64,000 nt of DNA, taken from the NCBI RefSeq assembly GCF_030285665.1, contig NZ_CP127295.1, positions 868,001 to 932,000 of the forward strand, read 5' to 3'. The position numbers and the translations under genes are program-made. Positions 1 through 8,383 of this stretch are shown in pieces (the stretch's first letter is position 1; each line of letters starts with the position of its first letter). The notes beneath the pieces are model-generated. The model had not been told where the DNA came from. It made no database searches and saw nothing but the letters and a program-made list of their open reading frames with translations. This stretch comes from Amycolatopsis mongoliensis. GTDB taxonomy: Bacteria; Actinomycetota; Actinomycetes; Mycobacteriales; Pseudonocardiaceae.

Positions 1-773
1 GCCTCGTGCAGGCGCGGGCCGTACTCCTGAGCCTCGGCGCCGATGAAGACACCCGCGGGCGTGCCGCGCAGCGTCGTCGGGTCGATCTTGGCACGCTCCA
101 GGGCCTCCCAGGCCGTCTCGAGCACGAGCCGCTGCTGCGGGTCCATCGCGGACGCCTCGCGCGGGGCGATGCCGAAGAAGCCCGCGTCGAACTCGCCGGC
201 GTCGGGCAGGAACCCGCCGGAGGTGACGTAGCTGCTGCCCGGGCGGTCCGGGTCCGGGTCGTAGAGGCCGTCGAGGTCCCAGCCGCGGTCGGTCGGGAAC
301 CCGGTGATGGTGTGCACCTCGTCGGCGACGAGCCGCCACAGCTCCTCGGGCGAGGCGGCCCCGCCCGGGTAGCGGCAGCCGATGCCGACGATCGCGACCG
401 GCTCGTCCGTGACACCGGTCGTGATCGGTCCACTGTGGACCTCCTCGGCGCCGAACACCGCCGCGTGCAGGAAGCGCGCGACGGCGACCGGCGTCGGGTG
501 GTCGAAGGCCAGGGTGACCGGCAGGTCGAGCCCGGTGGCCTCGGTGAGCCGCGCGTGCAGCTCCACCGCGGCCAGCGAGTCGAACCCGTGGTCGGAGAAC
601 GCCTTTTCCGGGTCGAGCACCGCCGGGACGTCGGGGCGCGCCGCCAGCAGCGCGGCCCGCGTGGCGTCGTGGACGACGTCGGCCAGGAATGCCGCGCGGT
701 CACCGGAGGGCAGTTCGGTCAGCCGCTCCGCGAACCCGGACGCCCGATTCGATTCGGTTTCAAACTCACGCAT
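1..773 (-). CDS. Type I polyketide synthase, N-terminal part (loading ACP then KS), cut by the window edge
   Basis: The gene reads leftward off the window; about 257 codons are visible. Start is the ATG at 773, with a GGTGGAG ribosome site just upstream. Residues ~10-100 form an acyl carrier protein with the phosphopantetheine site in DHGFDSL. After a short linker a ketosynthase begins (EPVAIVGIGCRYPGG, later FFGIAPREA and MDPQQRL). No AT precedes the ACP, so this is a loading ACP fused to the first extension KS, the arrangement known for vicenistatin-type PKSs whose loading ACP receives a preformed starter from a discrete acyltransferase. That fits the acyltransferase gene at 8622-9581. It is separated from the upstream P450 gene by a strong palindrome. 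Number of modules and product size cannot be seen here. Confidence 0.93.
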   Translation of the reverse strand, partial: MREFETESNRASGFAERLTELPSGDRAAFLADVVHDATRAALLAARPDVPAVLDPEKAFSDHGFDSLAAVELHARLTEATGLDLPVTLAFDHPTPVAVARFLHAAVFGAEEVHSGPITTGVTDEPVAIVGIGCRYPGGAASPEELWRLVADEVHTITGFPTDRGWDLDGLYDPDPDRPGSSYVTSGGFLPDAGEFDAGFFGIAPREASAMDPQQRLVLETAWEALERAKIDPTTLRGTPAGVFIGAEAQEYGPRLHE

Positions 774-890
774 TCCGCACTCCACCGCTGTAGCGAGCCA
801 GCACTCATGGTCGTCTTTTTCGATCGTAGGTCGGCGCGCAGCGCGGCCGGATCCCCTGAAAACCCTTCTAGGGGCGGCACTCCCGCAGCT

Positions 891-936
891 GTCGTGAGTG
901 TTTAGGGCGGTTAGAACCGCCCTAAACACTCACGAC
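891..936. terminator. 46-bp perfect palindrome, copy 1 of a four-member family
   Basis: Two 22-bp arms beginning GTCGTGAGTG flank a 2-base AG loop. It lies at the 3' end of the P450 gene and upstream of the PKS start, so it can act as a rho-independent-type stem although no U-tract is obvious. The same-length palindrome recurs at 13923, 22873 and 28302. Confidence 0.75.
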
Positions 937-947
937 AACCCGCGCCG

Positions 948-2147
948 TTACCAGGCGATGCGCAGCAGCGAAGGCCCGCGCACGATCACGCCGTACTCCC
1001 ACTTCACGCCCTCGCGCCCGTCCGCGAGCCGCAGGTCCGGGAACCGCGCCAGGATCGCCTTCAGCGCCTCCTGCAGCTCCAGCCGGGCCAGCTGCGCGCC
1101 GATGCAGTGGTGCGGGCCGTGCCCGAACGCCACGTGCGGGTTCGGCTTGCGCGTCAGGTCGATGCGGTCCGGGTCGGCGAACACCTCCGGGTCGCGGTTG
1201 GCCGCGTGCAGCGCCGGCAGCACCGGGTCGCCCGCGCGCACCACGACGTCACCGAAGCGGATGTCCTCGGTGGCGTAGCGCGCGAACATCGCGGCGGTGT
1301 TGATCGGCACGTACCGCAGCAGCTCTTCGATCGCCGTCGGCATCAGGTCCGGGTCCGCGCGCAGCTGCGCCAGCAGCTCCGGCTGCGTCAGCAACGTGAA
1401 GACGAAGCTGGGCAACGCCGTCGAGACCGTCTCCACACCGCCGGTGAGCAGCCCCGCACCGGCGATCGAGATCAGCTCGTTCTCGGTCAGCTTGTCCCCC
1501 GCGTCGCGGGCGTAGACCAGAGCACCGAGCAGGTCGTCGGTCGGCTCCTCGCGGCGCTGGGCCACCAGTCCGGCGACGTAGTTGTCGAGCTGGTCGCCGT
1601 AGACGTCGAGCACGTCACCCTTCGCCGTGGCGTCGCTGACCAGCGCCTGGGTCCACTCGCGGAAGATCTTGTGGTCCTCCTGCGGCACCCCGAGCAGGTC
1701 GCAGATCACGGTGACCGGCAGCGGCCGCGCGAGCTCCTCGACGAGATCGGCGCTGTCACCGTGCGCCTGCATGTCGTCGAGCAGGCGGTTGACCAGGTCC
1801 TTCACGCCCTCGCGCATCTGCTCCAGCCGGCGCGCGGTGAAGGCCTTGCTCACCAGGCGGCGCAGCCGGGAGTGGTCCGGCGGGTCCATCCCCATGATGC
1901 CGTCGCCCATCTGCTGACGGCGCATCCGCGGCTGGTCGAGGCCCTGCGCGAGCTCCCGGCTGAACCGCGGGTCGGTCGTCACCAGCTTGACGTCGGCGTA
2001 CTTCGTCGCCAGCCACGCCGGTTCGCCGAAGGGCATCTGCACCCGGCTCATCGGCTCTTCGCGCTGCAGGACGTGGTACTGCTCGGAAACGGAGATCTCG
2101 TGCATGTCGAACGGATACGCACGGACTGTCCGGCGTGAACTCGTCAC
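948..2147 (-). CDS. Cytochrome P450 (macrolactam tailoring oxidase)
   Basis: A 399-residue bacterial class I P450. Visible hallmarks are the I-helix GGVETVS, the ExxR as EELLR, and the heme-cysteine loop FGHGPHHCIG with Cys ~348. The start is the GTG overlapping the TGA of the upstream mutase gene (GTGA), so translation is coupled; a longer in-frame extension upstream is only a shadow of the mutase gene. Being last in the mutase/decarboxylase/ligase operon it most likely hydroxylates or epoxidises the macrolactam or its precursor. Needs ferredoxin and reductase, not encoded nearby. Substrate cannot be read from sequence. Confidence 0.93.
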   Translation of the reverse strand: MTSSRRTVRAYPFDMHEISVSEQYHVLQREEPMSRVQMPFGEPAWLATKYADVKLVTTDPRFSRELAQGLDQPRMRRQQMGDGIMGMDPPDHSRLRRLVSKAFTARRLEQMREGVKDLVNRLLDDMQAHGDSADLVEELARPLPVTVICDLLGVPQEDHKIFREWTQALVSDATAKGDVLDVYGDQLDNYVAGLVAQRREEPTDDLLGALVYARDAGDKLTENELISIAGAGLLTGGVETVSTALPSFVFTLLTQPELLAQLRADPDLMPTAIEELLRYVPINTAAMFARYATEDIRFGDVVVRAGDPVLPALHAANRDPEVFADPDRIDLTRKPNPHVAFGHGPHHCIGAQLARLELQEALKAILARFPDLRLADGREGVKWEYGVIVRGPSLLRIAW

Positions 2148-3415
2148 GACTCGCCCCCAATCGCTCTCATCGGTTGTTCCAGCGCCTCGGCGTCGTAGGC
2201 GTTCTGGACGTGGGAAAGCGCCGACATCAGCGTCGACGAGGTGATCCGGTCGGCGTGGCGGCTCTCCACCACGCGGTGCAGCGGCAGCGACCCGAGCTCC
2301 GACCAGCCGAGCCGGCCCGCCGGGTCGAGGTAGCTTCGCGCCTGCCCCGCGTTGTCCGGGTGCAGGCAGTACGGGACGTCGAGCAGGCCGCGCTTGAACG
2401 CGACGACGATCGCGCGGCCGAGGTCGGCGTGGCTGTTCAGCACGGCGTCGACGAGCGCGTACGCCTCGCGGTAGACCTGGTTGTCGGCGTCGACGACGAC
2501 CCGCTCGGTGACCGACCGCGCCACCGCGCCGGCGTGCTCCAGCGCCGCGACGTTCTCCGCCACGGTCGGGATCCGGTGGGCCTCGGCGGTGGTCTTGACG
2601 ATCAGCCGTTCCGACCCGGTCGTCACGGCCAGCTCGGCCGCCGTCCCGAGCAGGCCCCGCGCGCCGTCCGACGTCCGCGGGAACAGGCCCATGTAGGCGT
2701 AGATCACGACGTGCCAGGTGGCCTCGGGCAGCAGCTCGGCGCACAGCCGGCGCAACGCGGAGACCGCCTCCTGGTCCTGCGTCATGTTCGTCTGCTGGGC
2801 GTAGCTCACCGAAATGCTGCGCACGCCCTTGCGGTAGAAGAACAGCGCCTCCAGCACCGAGAGCGCCACCAGCTCGCTCGGCGGGCAGAGCTGGCCCATC
2901 ATGCAGCCGCCGAACGTCTCCAGGTGCGGCCGTCCGGCCGGGTGCTCGGCGTCCAGCAGCAGGTCGCAGCAGTGCGCCCAGTTGCGCACGGACTCGTCGA
3001 GCGGCGTCCGGCTGTAGGGCAGGCAGTAGGACACCGGGCCGCCCTCGGTGGCGTGCAGGCCGGCGGCGATCATCGCGCGGAAGATGTCCGCGGGCCGCGC
3101 CGAACCGTGGCGCACCTGCACCGGGAAGTCCGGGCCTTCGAGGCCGTCGAGCATCCCGCGCGTGACCTCGGGCGGGTGGTTGACGATCGGGTAGCCGTTG
3201 AGGGCGATCCCGTTGCGCAGCGCGTGCGCCACGGACGCGGTGTCGCAGACGCGGGTGTAGCTGTCGAGCGTCACGGTGCCGACGGTCGCGGCGGCCGCGC
3301 CCTTGGTCGCGGCCAGCCCGGCGCGCATGACGGCCGGGTCCGCGAACCCCATGCGGGGCTGCACGACGAGTTCGCCGGCAGCGTGGCGGCGCGCGACGAA
3401 CTCTTCGAAGCTCAT
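2144..3415 (-). CDS. Glutamate (methylaspartate) mutase large subunit, VinI-like
   Basis: A 423-residue protein of the glutamate mutase epsilon family. Together with the B12-binding small subunit it isomerises L-glutamate to 3-methylaspartate. In vicenistatin-type pathways this is the first step to the 3-aminoisobutyrate starter. The sequence runs from SFEEFVARRHAAGELVV through the TIM-barrel core to the C-terminal segment around QNAYDAEAL. I chose ATG 3415 because GGAGG lies 6 nt upstream; an in-frame start further upstream would give an Arg-rich extension overlapping the small-subunit gene. Its stop overlaps the P450 start. The protein is somewhat shorter than clostridial GlmE (about 480 residues). 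Confidence 0.9.
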   Translation of the reverse strand: MSFEEFVARRHAAGELVVQPRMGFADPAVMRAGLAATKGAAAATVGTVTLDSYTRVCDTASVAHALRNGIALNGYPIVNHPPEVTRGMLDGLEGPDFPVQVRHGSARPADIFRAMIAAGLHATEGGPVSYCLPYSRTPLDESVRNWAHCCDLLLDAEHPAGRPHLETFGGCMMGQLCPPSELVALSVLEALFFYRKGVRSISVSYAQQTNMTQDQEAVSALRRLCAELLPEATWHVVIYAYMGLFPRTSDGARGLLGTAAELAVTTGSERLIVKTTAEAHRIPTVAENVAALEHAGAVARSVTERVVVDADNQVYREAYALVDAVLNSHADLGRAIVVAFKRGLLDVPYCLHPDNAGQARSYLDPAGRLGWSELGSLPLHRVVESRHADRITSSTLMSALSHVQNAYDAEALEQPMRAIGGES

Positions 3416-3453
3416 GCCGCCTCCGCGGGAGGGAGAGCGTCGGCGGTGCTCAC
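3412..3453 (-). other. Possible 13-codon coupling ORF between mutase subunits
   Basis: A GTG overlapping the small-subunit TGA opens a 13-residue frame (VSTADALPPAEAA) whose TGA overlaps the ATG of the large subunit. The GGAGG ribosome site of the large subunit lies inside it. It may be translated only to carry ribosomes across the 34-nt gap, or be chance. No function for the peptide is claimed. Confidence 0.3.
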
Positions 3454-3926
3454 GCCTCCACCTGGGTCGCACCCGCGGACAGCGTCGCGGCGAACCGGCG
3501 GAACGACGCCGCGCCCTGCTGGTCGTCGAACACCGCGTCGAACCCGGCGAGCAGCAGCTGCGCGGTTTCCTCCGCGGTCAGCGCCCCGCCGACGCCGAGC
3601 TTGCCGCCGATCACCACCGGCATGGTGCGCAGCTCGGGGAACGCGCGCAGGCGCTGGATCACGCGCAGGCCGTCCTGGTGGCCGTGGCCGTTGACGCTGC
3701 TCAGCACGAGCATCGCCGGACGGCGGCTCAGGCACTCCGACTCCAGCAGCTCGTCGGGCACGCACGCGCCGAGGTTCACCACGTCGAAGCCGAGCTCGCC
3801 GACGAGCAGCTCGAGGTACACGAGGTTCCAGGTGTGCGAGTCGGAGGCCATGCTGCTGACGATCACCGTCCGCCGGGAGGGCTCGGTGACGACGCCACCG
3901 CCGTAGGCCCGCAGTTCTTCCGTCAT
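3450..3926 (-). CDS. Glutamate mutase small B12-binding subunit, VinH-like
   Basis: A 158-residue cobalamin-binding domain protein. The cobalt-ligand motif is present as SDSHTWN, where His is the lower axial ligand; the clostridial proteins have Gly at the last position of DxHxxG and this one has Asn. Other B12 contacts are VSSVNGHG and VIGGKLGVGG. It partners with the large subunit just downstream to form the active mutase. The start ATG overlaps the stop of the decarboxylase gene (ATGA). The first ~15 residues look disordered. Adenosylcobalamin supply must come from elsewhere in the genome. Confidence 0.9.
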   Translation of the reverse strand: MTEELRAYGGGVVTEPSRRTVIVSSMASDSHTWNLVYLELLVGELGFDVVNLGACVPDELLESECLSRRPAMLVLSSVNGHGHQDGLRVIQRLRAFPELRTMPVVIGGKLGVGGALTAEETAQLLLAGFDAVFDDQQGAASFRRFAATLSAGATQVEA

Positions 3927-5131
3927 GGCGACACCTCGTAGACGCGCTGGTAGTCCAGTCGCGACACCGAGACGACCTCGTCGCCGCGCACGACGACCTC
4001 CGTCGGCGCGGGCCGGCCGAGGAAGCTGATCAGGCTCGCGGTGACGCCGTAGGCGCCGACGTTGGGCACGGTGACGACGTCGCCGGAAGCCAGCTCGGGC
4101 AGCTTCGCGGCCTTGGCGAGCGAGTCACCGGGAGTACACAGTGGACCGACGAGGCTGCCCGTCGCGTCGCCGGCTTCCTCGATGCCCACGGCCGCGGGCA
4201 GCAGCCTGCCGATCCCGGACAGGCCGCCGACGACGTTGATCCCGGCGTCGAGCACGACGAACCGGCTGCCGCGGCTCTCCTTGACGTTCACCACGCCGGC
4301 GAGCAGCGACCCGCAGCTGCCGGACAGGTAGCGGCCGGACTCGCAGGCCAGCTCGATCCCACCGTCGCGCCACTCGGGCAGGTGCAGGTCGAGCAGCGTC
4401 TCCAGGCCCGCGCGCAGCTTCGGGTAGTCGGTGCGCGGGCCGGGGACGGCGTACGGCGAGGAGAACCCGCCGCCGATGTCCAGGACCTCCAGCGGCAGCC
4501 CGACCTCGTCGCGCAGGCGCGCGGCCGAGGTGAGCACGAACTCGTACTCGCCGAGCAGGGCGTCCTCGTCCTGGGCGTTGCTCATGGTGAAGAAGTGCGC
4601 GCCGACGACACGGGCGCCGGGCACCGCCTTCAGCGCGGGCATGATCTCGGGCAGCGTCTCGGCGTCGATGCCGAACTGCGACGGGCGGCCCATCATCCGG
4701 ATGCCGGTGCCGCCGCTGCTCGCGGTCGTGTTCACGCGCAGCAGCGCGGACGCCGTGACGCCGTGCTTCTCCGCGGCCGCCCCGACGTGCTGCAGGTCGG
4801 TCAGCGACTCGACGGAGAACAGCCGGACCCCGGTCGCGATCGCGTGCTCCAGCTCGGCGTTGGTCTTGCCGGGTCCGGTGTAGAGGATCCCGGCCGGGTC
4901 GAACCCCGCCTGCAGCGCGTTGGCCAGCTCGCCGGTGGAGCTGATCTCCGCGCGGCACCCGCCGCGGCGCAGCTCCCGGGCGATTTCGGGATGGGGGTTG
5001 GACTTCAGCGCGTAGAACAGCTGGAAGCCTTCGGGCAGCAGGCCGAACAGCTGGTCGCGCGACTCGGCGACGACGTCGAGGTCGTAGACGTAGGTGGGGG
5101 TGCCGAACTTCCCGGCGAGGTCGCTGCTCAT
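3923..5131 (-). CDS. PLP-dependent decarboxylase, VinO-like (fold type III)
   Basis: A 402-residue member of the diaminopimelate/ornithine decarboxylase family. The PLP lysine is Lys43 in YALKSNPHP; a glycine-rich phosphate loop occurs at DIGGGFSS, followed by ESGRYL, the catalytic Cys in GPLCTPGD and the Tyr in NVGAYG. In the vicenistatin pathway VinO decarboxylates 3-methylaspartate while it is bound to the stand-alone ACP, giving 3-aminoisobutyryl-ACP. Position between the AMP-ligase and mutase genes, with ATGA overlaps on both sides, supports the same role. A primary-metabolic LysA is unlikely in this context. Confidence 0.9.
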   Translation of the reverse strand: MSSDLAGKFGTPTYVYDLDVVAESRDQLFGLLPEGFQLFYALKSNPHPEIARELRRGGCRAEISSTGELANALQAGFDPAGILYTGPGKTNAELEHAIATGVRLFSVESLTDLQHVGAAAEKHGVTASALLRVNTTASSGGTGIRMMGRPSQFGIDAETLPEIMPALKAVPGARVVGAHFFTMSNAQDEDALLGEYEFVLTSAARLRDEVGLPLEVLDIGGGFSSPYAVPGPRTDYPKLRAGLETLLDLHLPEWRDGGIELACESGRYLSGSCGSLLAGVVNVKESRGSRFVVLDAGINVVGGLSGIGRLLPAAVGIEEAGDATGSLVGPLCTPGDSLAKAAKLPELASGDVVTVPNVGAYGVTASLISFLGRPAPTEVVVRGDEVVSVSRLDYQRVYEVSP

Positions 5132-6576
5132 TTGCGGGCGCCTTCCACGAGCAGGGCGAGTTCCTTCGTGGCGTTCTTGCCGTGCGCCGTGAGCGGGAAC
5201 TCCTCGACGACGTGGCACAGCGACGGGACCTTCTGCGGCTCCAGGCGCTTGGCCAGCTCGCGCAGCACCGTCGTGGGCGGCAGGTCGGTCTCGACGCAGA
5301 TGGCGAGGTCCCGCGTGTCGCTCGGCGGGATCGCGCCCGCCGCGCGGACCCCCGGGATGTCCATCGCCGCGGCTTCGATCTCCAAAGTGGACATCCGGAT
5401 GCCCTTGCGCTTGAACATGTCGTCGCGGCGGCCCTCGAAGTAGAGGTAGCCGTCGGCGTCGAGGCGGCCGTAGTCGCCGGTGTGCAGGCGCAGCTCGCCG
5501 GTGGTCTCGTCGCGGCGGAACGCGCGGGCGGAGATCTCGGGGGCCCGCCAGTAGCCGGGCATCACGTGCGGCCCGGCGGCGACGATCTCGCCGATGTCCC
5601 CGGCCGGCAGCTCGGTCCCGTCGGCGGCGAGGATCAGCACGGACGTACCCGGCAGCGGCAGCCCGGACGAACCGGGGCGCTCGGTGTCCTCGTCCGGCGG
5701 CATGATCGTGATCCGCTTGCACTCGGTCTGGCCGAACTGCCGGACCACCTTCACGCCCGGGAAGGCGGCGCGCAGCTGGGCGATCGTGGCGTCGGGCAGG
5801 GCGGCGCCGGTGTTGGTGAACAGGCGCACCGGCGCGGGCGGCTCGGCGTCGCGCTCGGCGAGCGTGGCGATCATGGTGGCCAGCGACGGCACGATCGGCA
5901 CGACGGTGGCGCCGACCTCACGCATCCGCTGCAGCAGCCGCAGGTCCGACTCGGCGTCGGCGAGGACGATTTCGCTGCGGCCGAGCGTGGCCATCAGCAC
6001 CTTGTAGAGGCCGTAGTCCCAGGACATCGGGAACCGGCAGAACACGACGTCGTCGCGGCGGTAGCCGAGCACCGCCTGGATCGCGCGGGTGGCGAAGGTG
6101 ACCTGGCGGTGCGGGCCGATCACGCCCTTCGGCGCGGCGGTGCTGCCGGAGGTGTAGACGAGGACGGCGATGTCGTCTTCGCTCACCTCGACGGCGTCCG
6201 CTTTGCCGCCGAGGGCCGCCTCGACCTCGGTCCAGAAAGGACCGAACTCGTCGGGGGTGAGCACGAGGACCGGTTCGGCGTTGGCCACGACGGAGTCGAA
6301 GTGGAACCGCTTCATGGCCGGGTTGATCGGCACGAACACCGCGCCGCGGCGCGACGTTCCGTAGAAGAGGGCGACGAGTGCGCGATCGGTGGGCAGCTGC
6401 ACGACGACGCGGTCGCCGTGGGAAACCCCGCGGCGCGCGAGCACCACGGCGACGGCGTGGCTCCACGCGTCGAGCTCCGCGTAGGTCCACGCACCGACGC
6501 GATCGCGGACCGCCGACGCCCCGGCCGCATCGGCCACCGCGGCGTCGAGCAGAGAATGGACCAGAGAATCGTTCAC
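5128..6576 (-). CDS. Beta-amino-acid AMP-ligase, VinN-like (3-methylaspartate loading)
   Basis: A 482-residue stand-alone adenylation enzyme. Core motifs: YTSGSTAAPKG (P-loop, residues ~141-151), QFGQTECKR (A5, ~280-288), HTGDYGRLDADGY (A7), and the catalytic C-terminal Lys in TAHGKNATKE. The adjacent Lys287-Arg288 after the A5 Glu resembles, from memory, the basic pair reported in VinN for holding the side-chain carboxylate of 3-methylaspartate. The enzyme would activate 3-methylaspartate and attach it to the ACP encoded at 8384. Start is the GTG at 6576 with GGAG 8 nt upstream. It is the first gene of a five-gene overlapping operon running to 948; the ~140-nt leader to the hairpin at 6718 should contain its promoter. 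Confidence 0.9.
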   Translation of the reverse strand: MNDSLVHSLLDAAVADAAGASAVRDRVGAWTYAELDAWSHAVAVVLARRGVSHGDRVVVQLPTDRALVALFYGTSRRGAVFVPINPAMKRFHFDSVVANAEPVLVLTPDEFGPFWTEVEAALGGKADAVEVSEDDIAVLVYTSGSTAAPKGVIGPHRQVTFATRAIQAVLGYRRDDVVFCRFPMSWDYGLYKVLMATLGRSEIVLADAESDLRLLQRMREVGATVVPIVPSLATMIATLAERDAEPPAPVRLFTNTGAALPDATIAQLRAAFPGVKVVRQFGQTECKRITIMPPDEDTERPGSSGLPLPGTSVLILAADGTELPAGDIGEIVAAGPHVMPGYWRAPEISARAFRRDETTGELRLHTGDYGRLDADGYLYFEGRRDDMFKRKGIRMSTLEIEAAAMDIPGVRAAGAIPPSDTRDLAICVETDLPPTTVLRELAKRLEPQKVPSLCHVVEEFPLTAHGKNATKELALLVEGARK

Positions 6577-6717
6577 GACTGCCACTCCGTAGGACTCGAA
6601 GGATGACCGGACCGGCGTGGAAGACACACCTGGAGACCTTCGAAAAGCTAGCCGCGCCGACCTGCGGATCCACACCCCTAACGGCCCCTAACCCCACCGG
6701 GCGGCCCGCGCCGAAAC

Positions 6718-6770
6718 GCCGTGAAGGCCTCCTTACCGGCTCTTATGGCCGGTAAGGAGGCCTTCACGGC
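6718..6770. terminator. Long perfect hairpin at the 3' end of the second AMP-ligase gene
   Basis: Two 23-bp arms starting GCCGTGAAGGCC and a 7-nt loop TCTTATG. It begins 8 nt after the stop of the 6779-8254 gene and precedes the operon that starts at 6576. Most likely a transcription terminator isolating the two operons. Its sequence is unrelated to the GTCGTGAGTG palindrome family. Confidence 0.75.
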
Positions 6771-6778
6771 TCTCGGTC

Positions 6779-8254
6779 TCAGGCGGGGGCGGGAGCGAGG
6801 AGGTCGGCGGCGCGGGCCGCCAGGGTCTTGCGGTCGATCTTGCGGTTCGAGTTCAGCGGGAACTCCTCGACGTGCCGGTAGTGCCTCGGGATGACCCCCT
6901 CGGGCAGCACCGCCCGCAGCGCGCGCACCAGCTCGAGCACCGGACGTTCCCCGCCCGTGTAGAACACGAACAGCTCGGTTCCGGTGTCCCCGGCGACGCC
7001 CAGCGCCACCACGTCCTGGACGCCGCAGTCGCGCAGGGCGTGCTCGACCTCCGTCAGCTCGACGCGCCAGCCCAGCACCTGCACCTGGGAGTCCAGCCGC
7101 CCGAGGTAGGCCAGCTCCGCACCGCCGAGCCGGCGGACGCGATCGCCCGTGCGGTAGAAGCGCTTGCCGGCACGCTCGAGGAACCGGCCCTGCTCGTCGG
7201 CCGGGTCGAGATAGCCGGGGGTCATCTGCGGTCCGGCGATGCACAGCTCGCCTTCGCCGGAGTCTTCGTCCAAGAGCAGGTAGTCGTGCCCCGCGTGCAC
7301 CTCGCCGATCGGCACGACACCGTTCACCGCGACGCGCGGCGTTTCGACGTCGTCCCAGCGGTACCCCGACACCGTCACGGTCAGCTCGGTGGGCCCGTAC
7401 AGGTTCTCGACGATCGACGACGACGCCGCGGCGCGCCAGTCGGCCGTGTCGCGGACGGTCAGCGCCTCGCCCGCGAAGAAGCTCCACCGCAGCCCGGGCA
7501 GCGCGCCCGGCGTCAGGCCACCGGTGCGGCGGACGAGGTCGATCGCGCTCGGCGTGGAGAACCACACGGTGAGCCCGCGCTCGGCCGCGAACCGCGGCAG
7601 GTTGCGGTACGCCCCGCCCGGCAGCACCACCGCCGGCGCGCCGGCACCCCACGCGCAGAACAGGTCGAACATCGCGCAGTCGAAGTTCAGGTCGAACGTC
7701 TGCGAGAACACGTCGTCCGGGGTGAAGTCGTACCGCTCGTCGAGCAGGCCGAAGTAGTGGTCGAGCGCCGCGCGCCCGATCCGCACGCCCTTGGGCCGCC
7801 CGGTCGAGCCCGAGGTGAACAGCACGTACGCCGTGTCCGAGGAAGGAGCGAGCGGCGCCGACAACGCCTGCGACGCCCGCGGCTCGCCGAGGACCGGGAC
7901 GCCGTCGGGCGCCACGGTCCGGCCGCGCTCGTCGGCGATGATGACGTCGACGCCGGCGGCTTCGACCATCTGGGCGGTCCGCGCGGCCGGGAAGTCCGGG
8001 CGCAGCGGGACGATCGTCGCGCCCGCGTACAGCCCGGCCAGGATTCCCGCGTACGCGGTGACTCCCTTGCCGGAGAGGACCCCTACGGTGCGGGCGCCGG
8101 TCTCGGCCAGTGCGCCGCCCCACAGCAGGGCCAGCTCGTGCAGCCGGTCGTAGGTGAGTGCCTGGTCGCCCACGTGGACGGCCACGCCGCCGCCGGAGCG
8201 TTCGAGGCCGCGCAGGAACCGCGCCTGCGGCCCGCCGGTAAGACCCGTGTCCAT
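6779..8254 (-). CDS. Amino-acid AMP-ligase, VinM-like (caps the starter unit)
   Basis: A 491-residue adenylation enzyme. Motifs: FTSGSTGRPKG (A3), FDLNFDCAMFDLF (A4 area), NLYGPTELTV (A5), RTGDRVR (A7), LGRLDSQVQVLGWRVEL (A8) and NRKIDRKTL with the A10 lysine. In vicenistatin biosynthesis VinM activates L-alanine and transfers it to the amino group of 3-aminoisobutyryl-VinL, giving a dipeptidyl-ACP in which the amine is masked during chain growth. The amino acid used here is not proven. I chose ATG 8254 because GGAGG lies 6 nt upstream; the longer in-frame frame runs into the divergent promoter. It is transcribed divergently from the ACP gene and is the only gene of its transcript before the hairpin at 6718. 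Confidence 0.88.
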   Translation of the reverse strand: MDTGLTGGPQARFLRGLERSGGGVAVHVGDQALTYDRLHELALLWGGALAETGARTVGVLSGKGVTAYAGILAGLYAGATIVPLRPDFPAARTAQMVEAAGVDVIIADERGRTVAPDGVPVLGEPRASQALSAPLAPSSDTAYVLFTSGSTGRPKGVRIGRAALDHYFGLLDERYDFTPDDVFSQTFDLNFDCAMFDLFCAWGAGAPAVVLPGGAYRNLPRFAAERGLTVWFSTPSAIDLVRRTGGLTPGALPGLRWSFFAGEALTVRDTADWRAAASSSIVENLYGPTELTVTVSGYRWDDVETPRVAVNGVVPIGEVHAGHDYLLLDEDSGEGELCIAGPQMTPGYLDPADEQGRFLERAGKRFYRTGDRVRRLGGAELAYLGRLDSQVQVLGWRVELTEVEHALRDCGVQDVVALGVAGDTGTELFVFYTGGERPVLELVRALRAVLPEGVIPRHYRHVEEFPLNSNRKIDRKTLAARAADLLAPAPA

Positions 8255-8383
8255 CGTCGTCCTCCATGGGAAATAGGGGTGCCGATGCGTCGATCCGGGA
8301 CGGCGACGCGCGGTAGAGTCCAAAACCGAACCGGGCGGTCGGTTTCCTCTCGGTAGATCCCAACCTAGCGATCCGGAGTAGCC
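8255..8383. promoter_or_regulatory. Divergent intergenic region between AMP-ligase and ACP genes
   Basis: 129 bp separate the start of the leftward AMP-ligase gene from the rightward ACP gene, each with its own ribosome site (GGAGG and GGAG). Promoters for both directions must lie here; no clear -35/-10 pair or operator can be assigned by eye. Confidence 0.5.

Noticed and set aside
6-905. Long rightward frame over the PKS start
   Set aside because: Arg/Gly/Val-rich translation without domains; shadow of the leftward ACP-KS gene.
948-2744. 598-residue frame joining P450 with an upstream extension
   Set aside because: The extension lies within the mutase large-subunit gene in another frame; the GTG overlapping that gene's stop is the natural P450 start.
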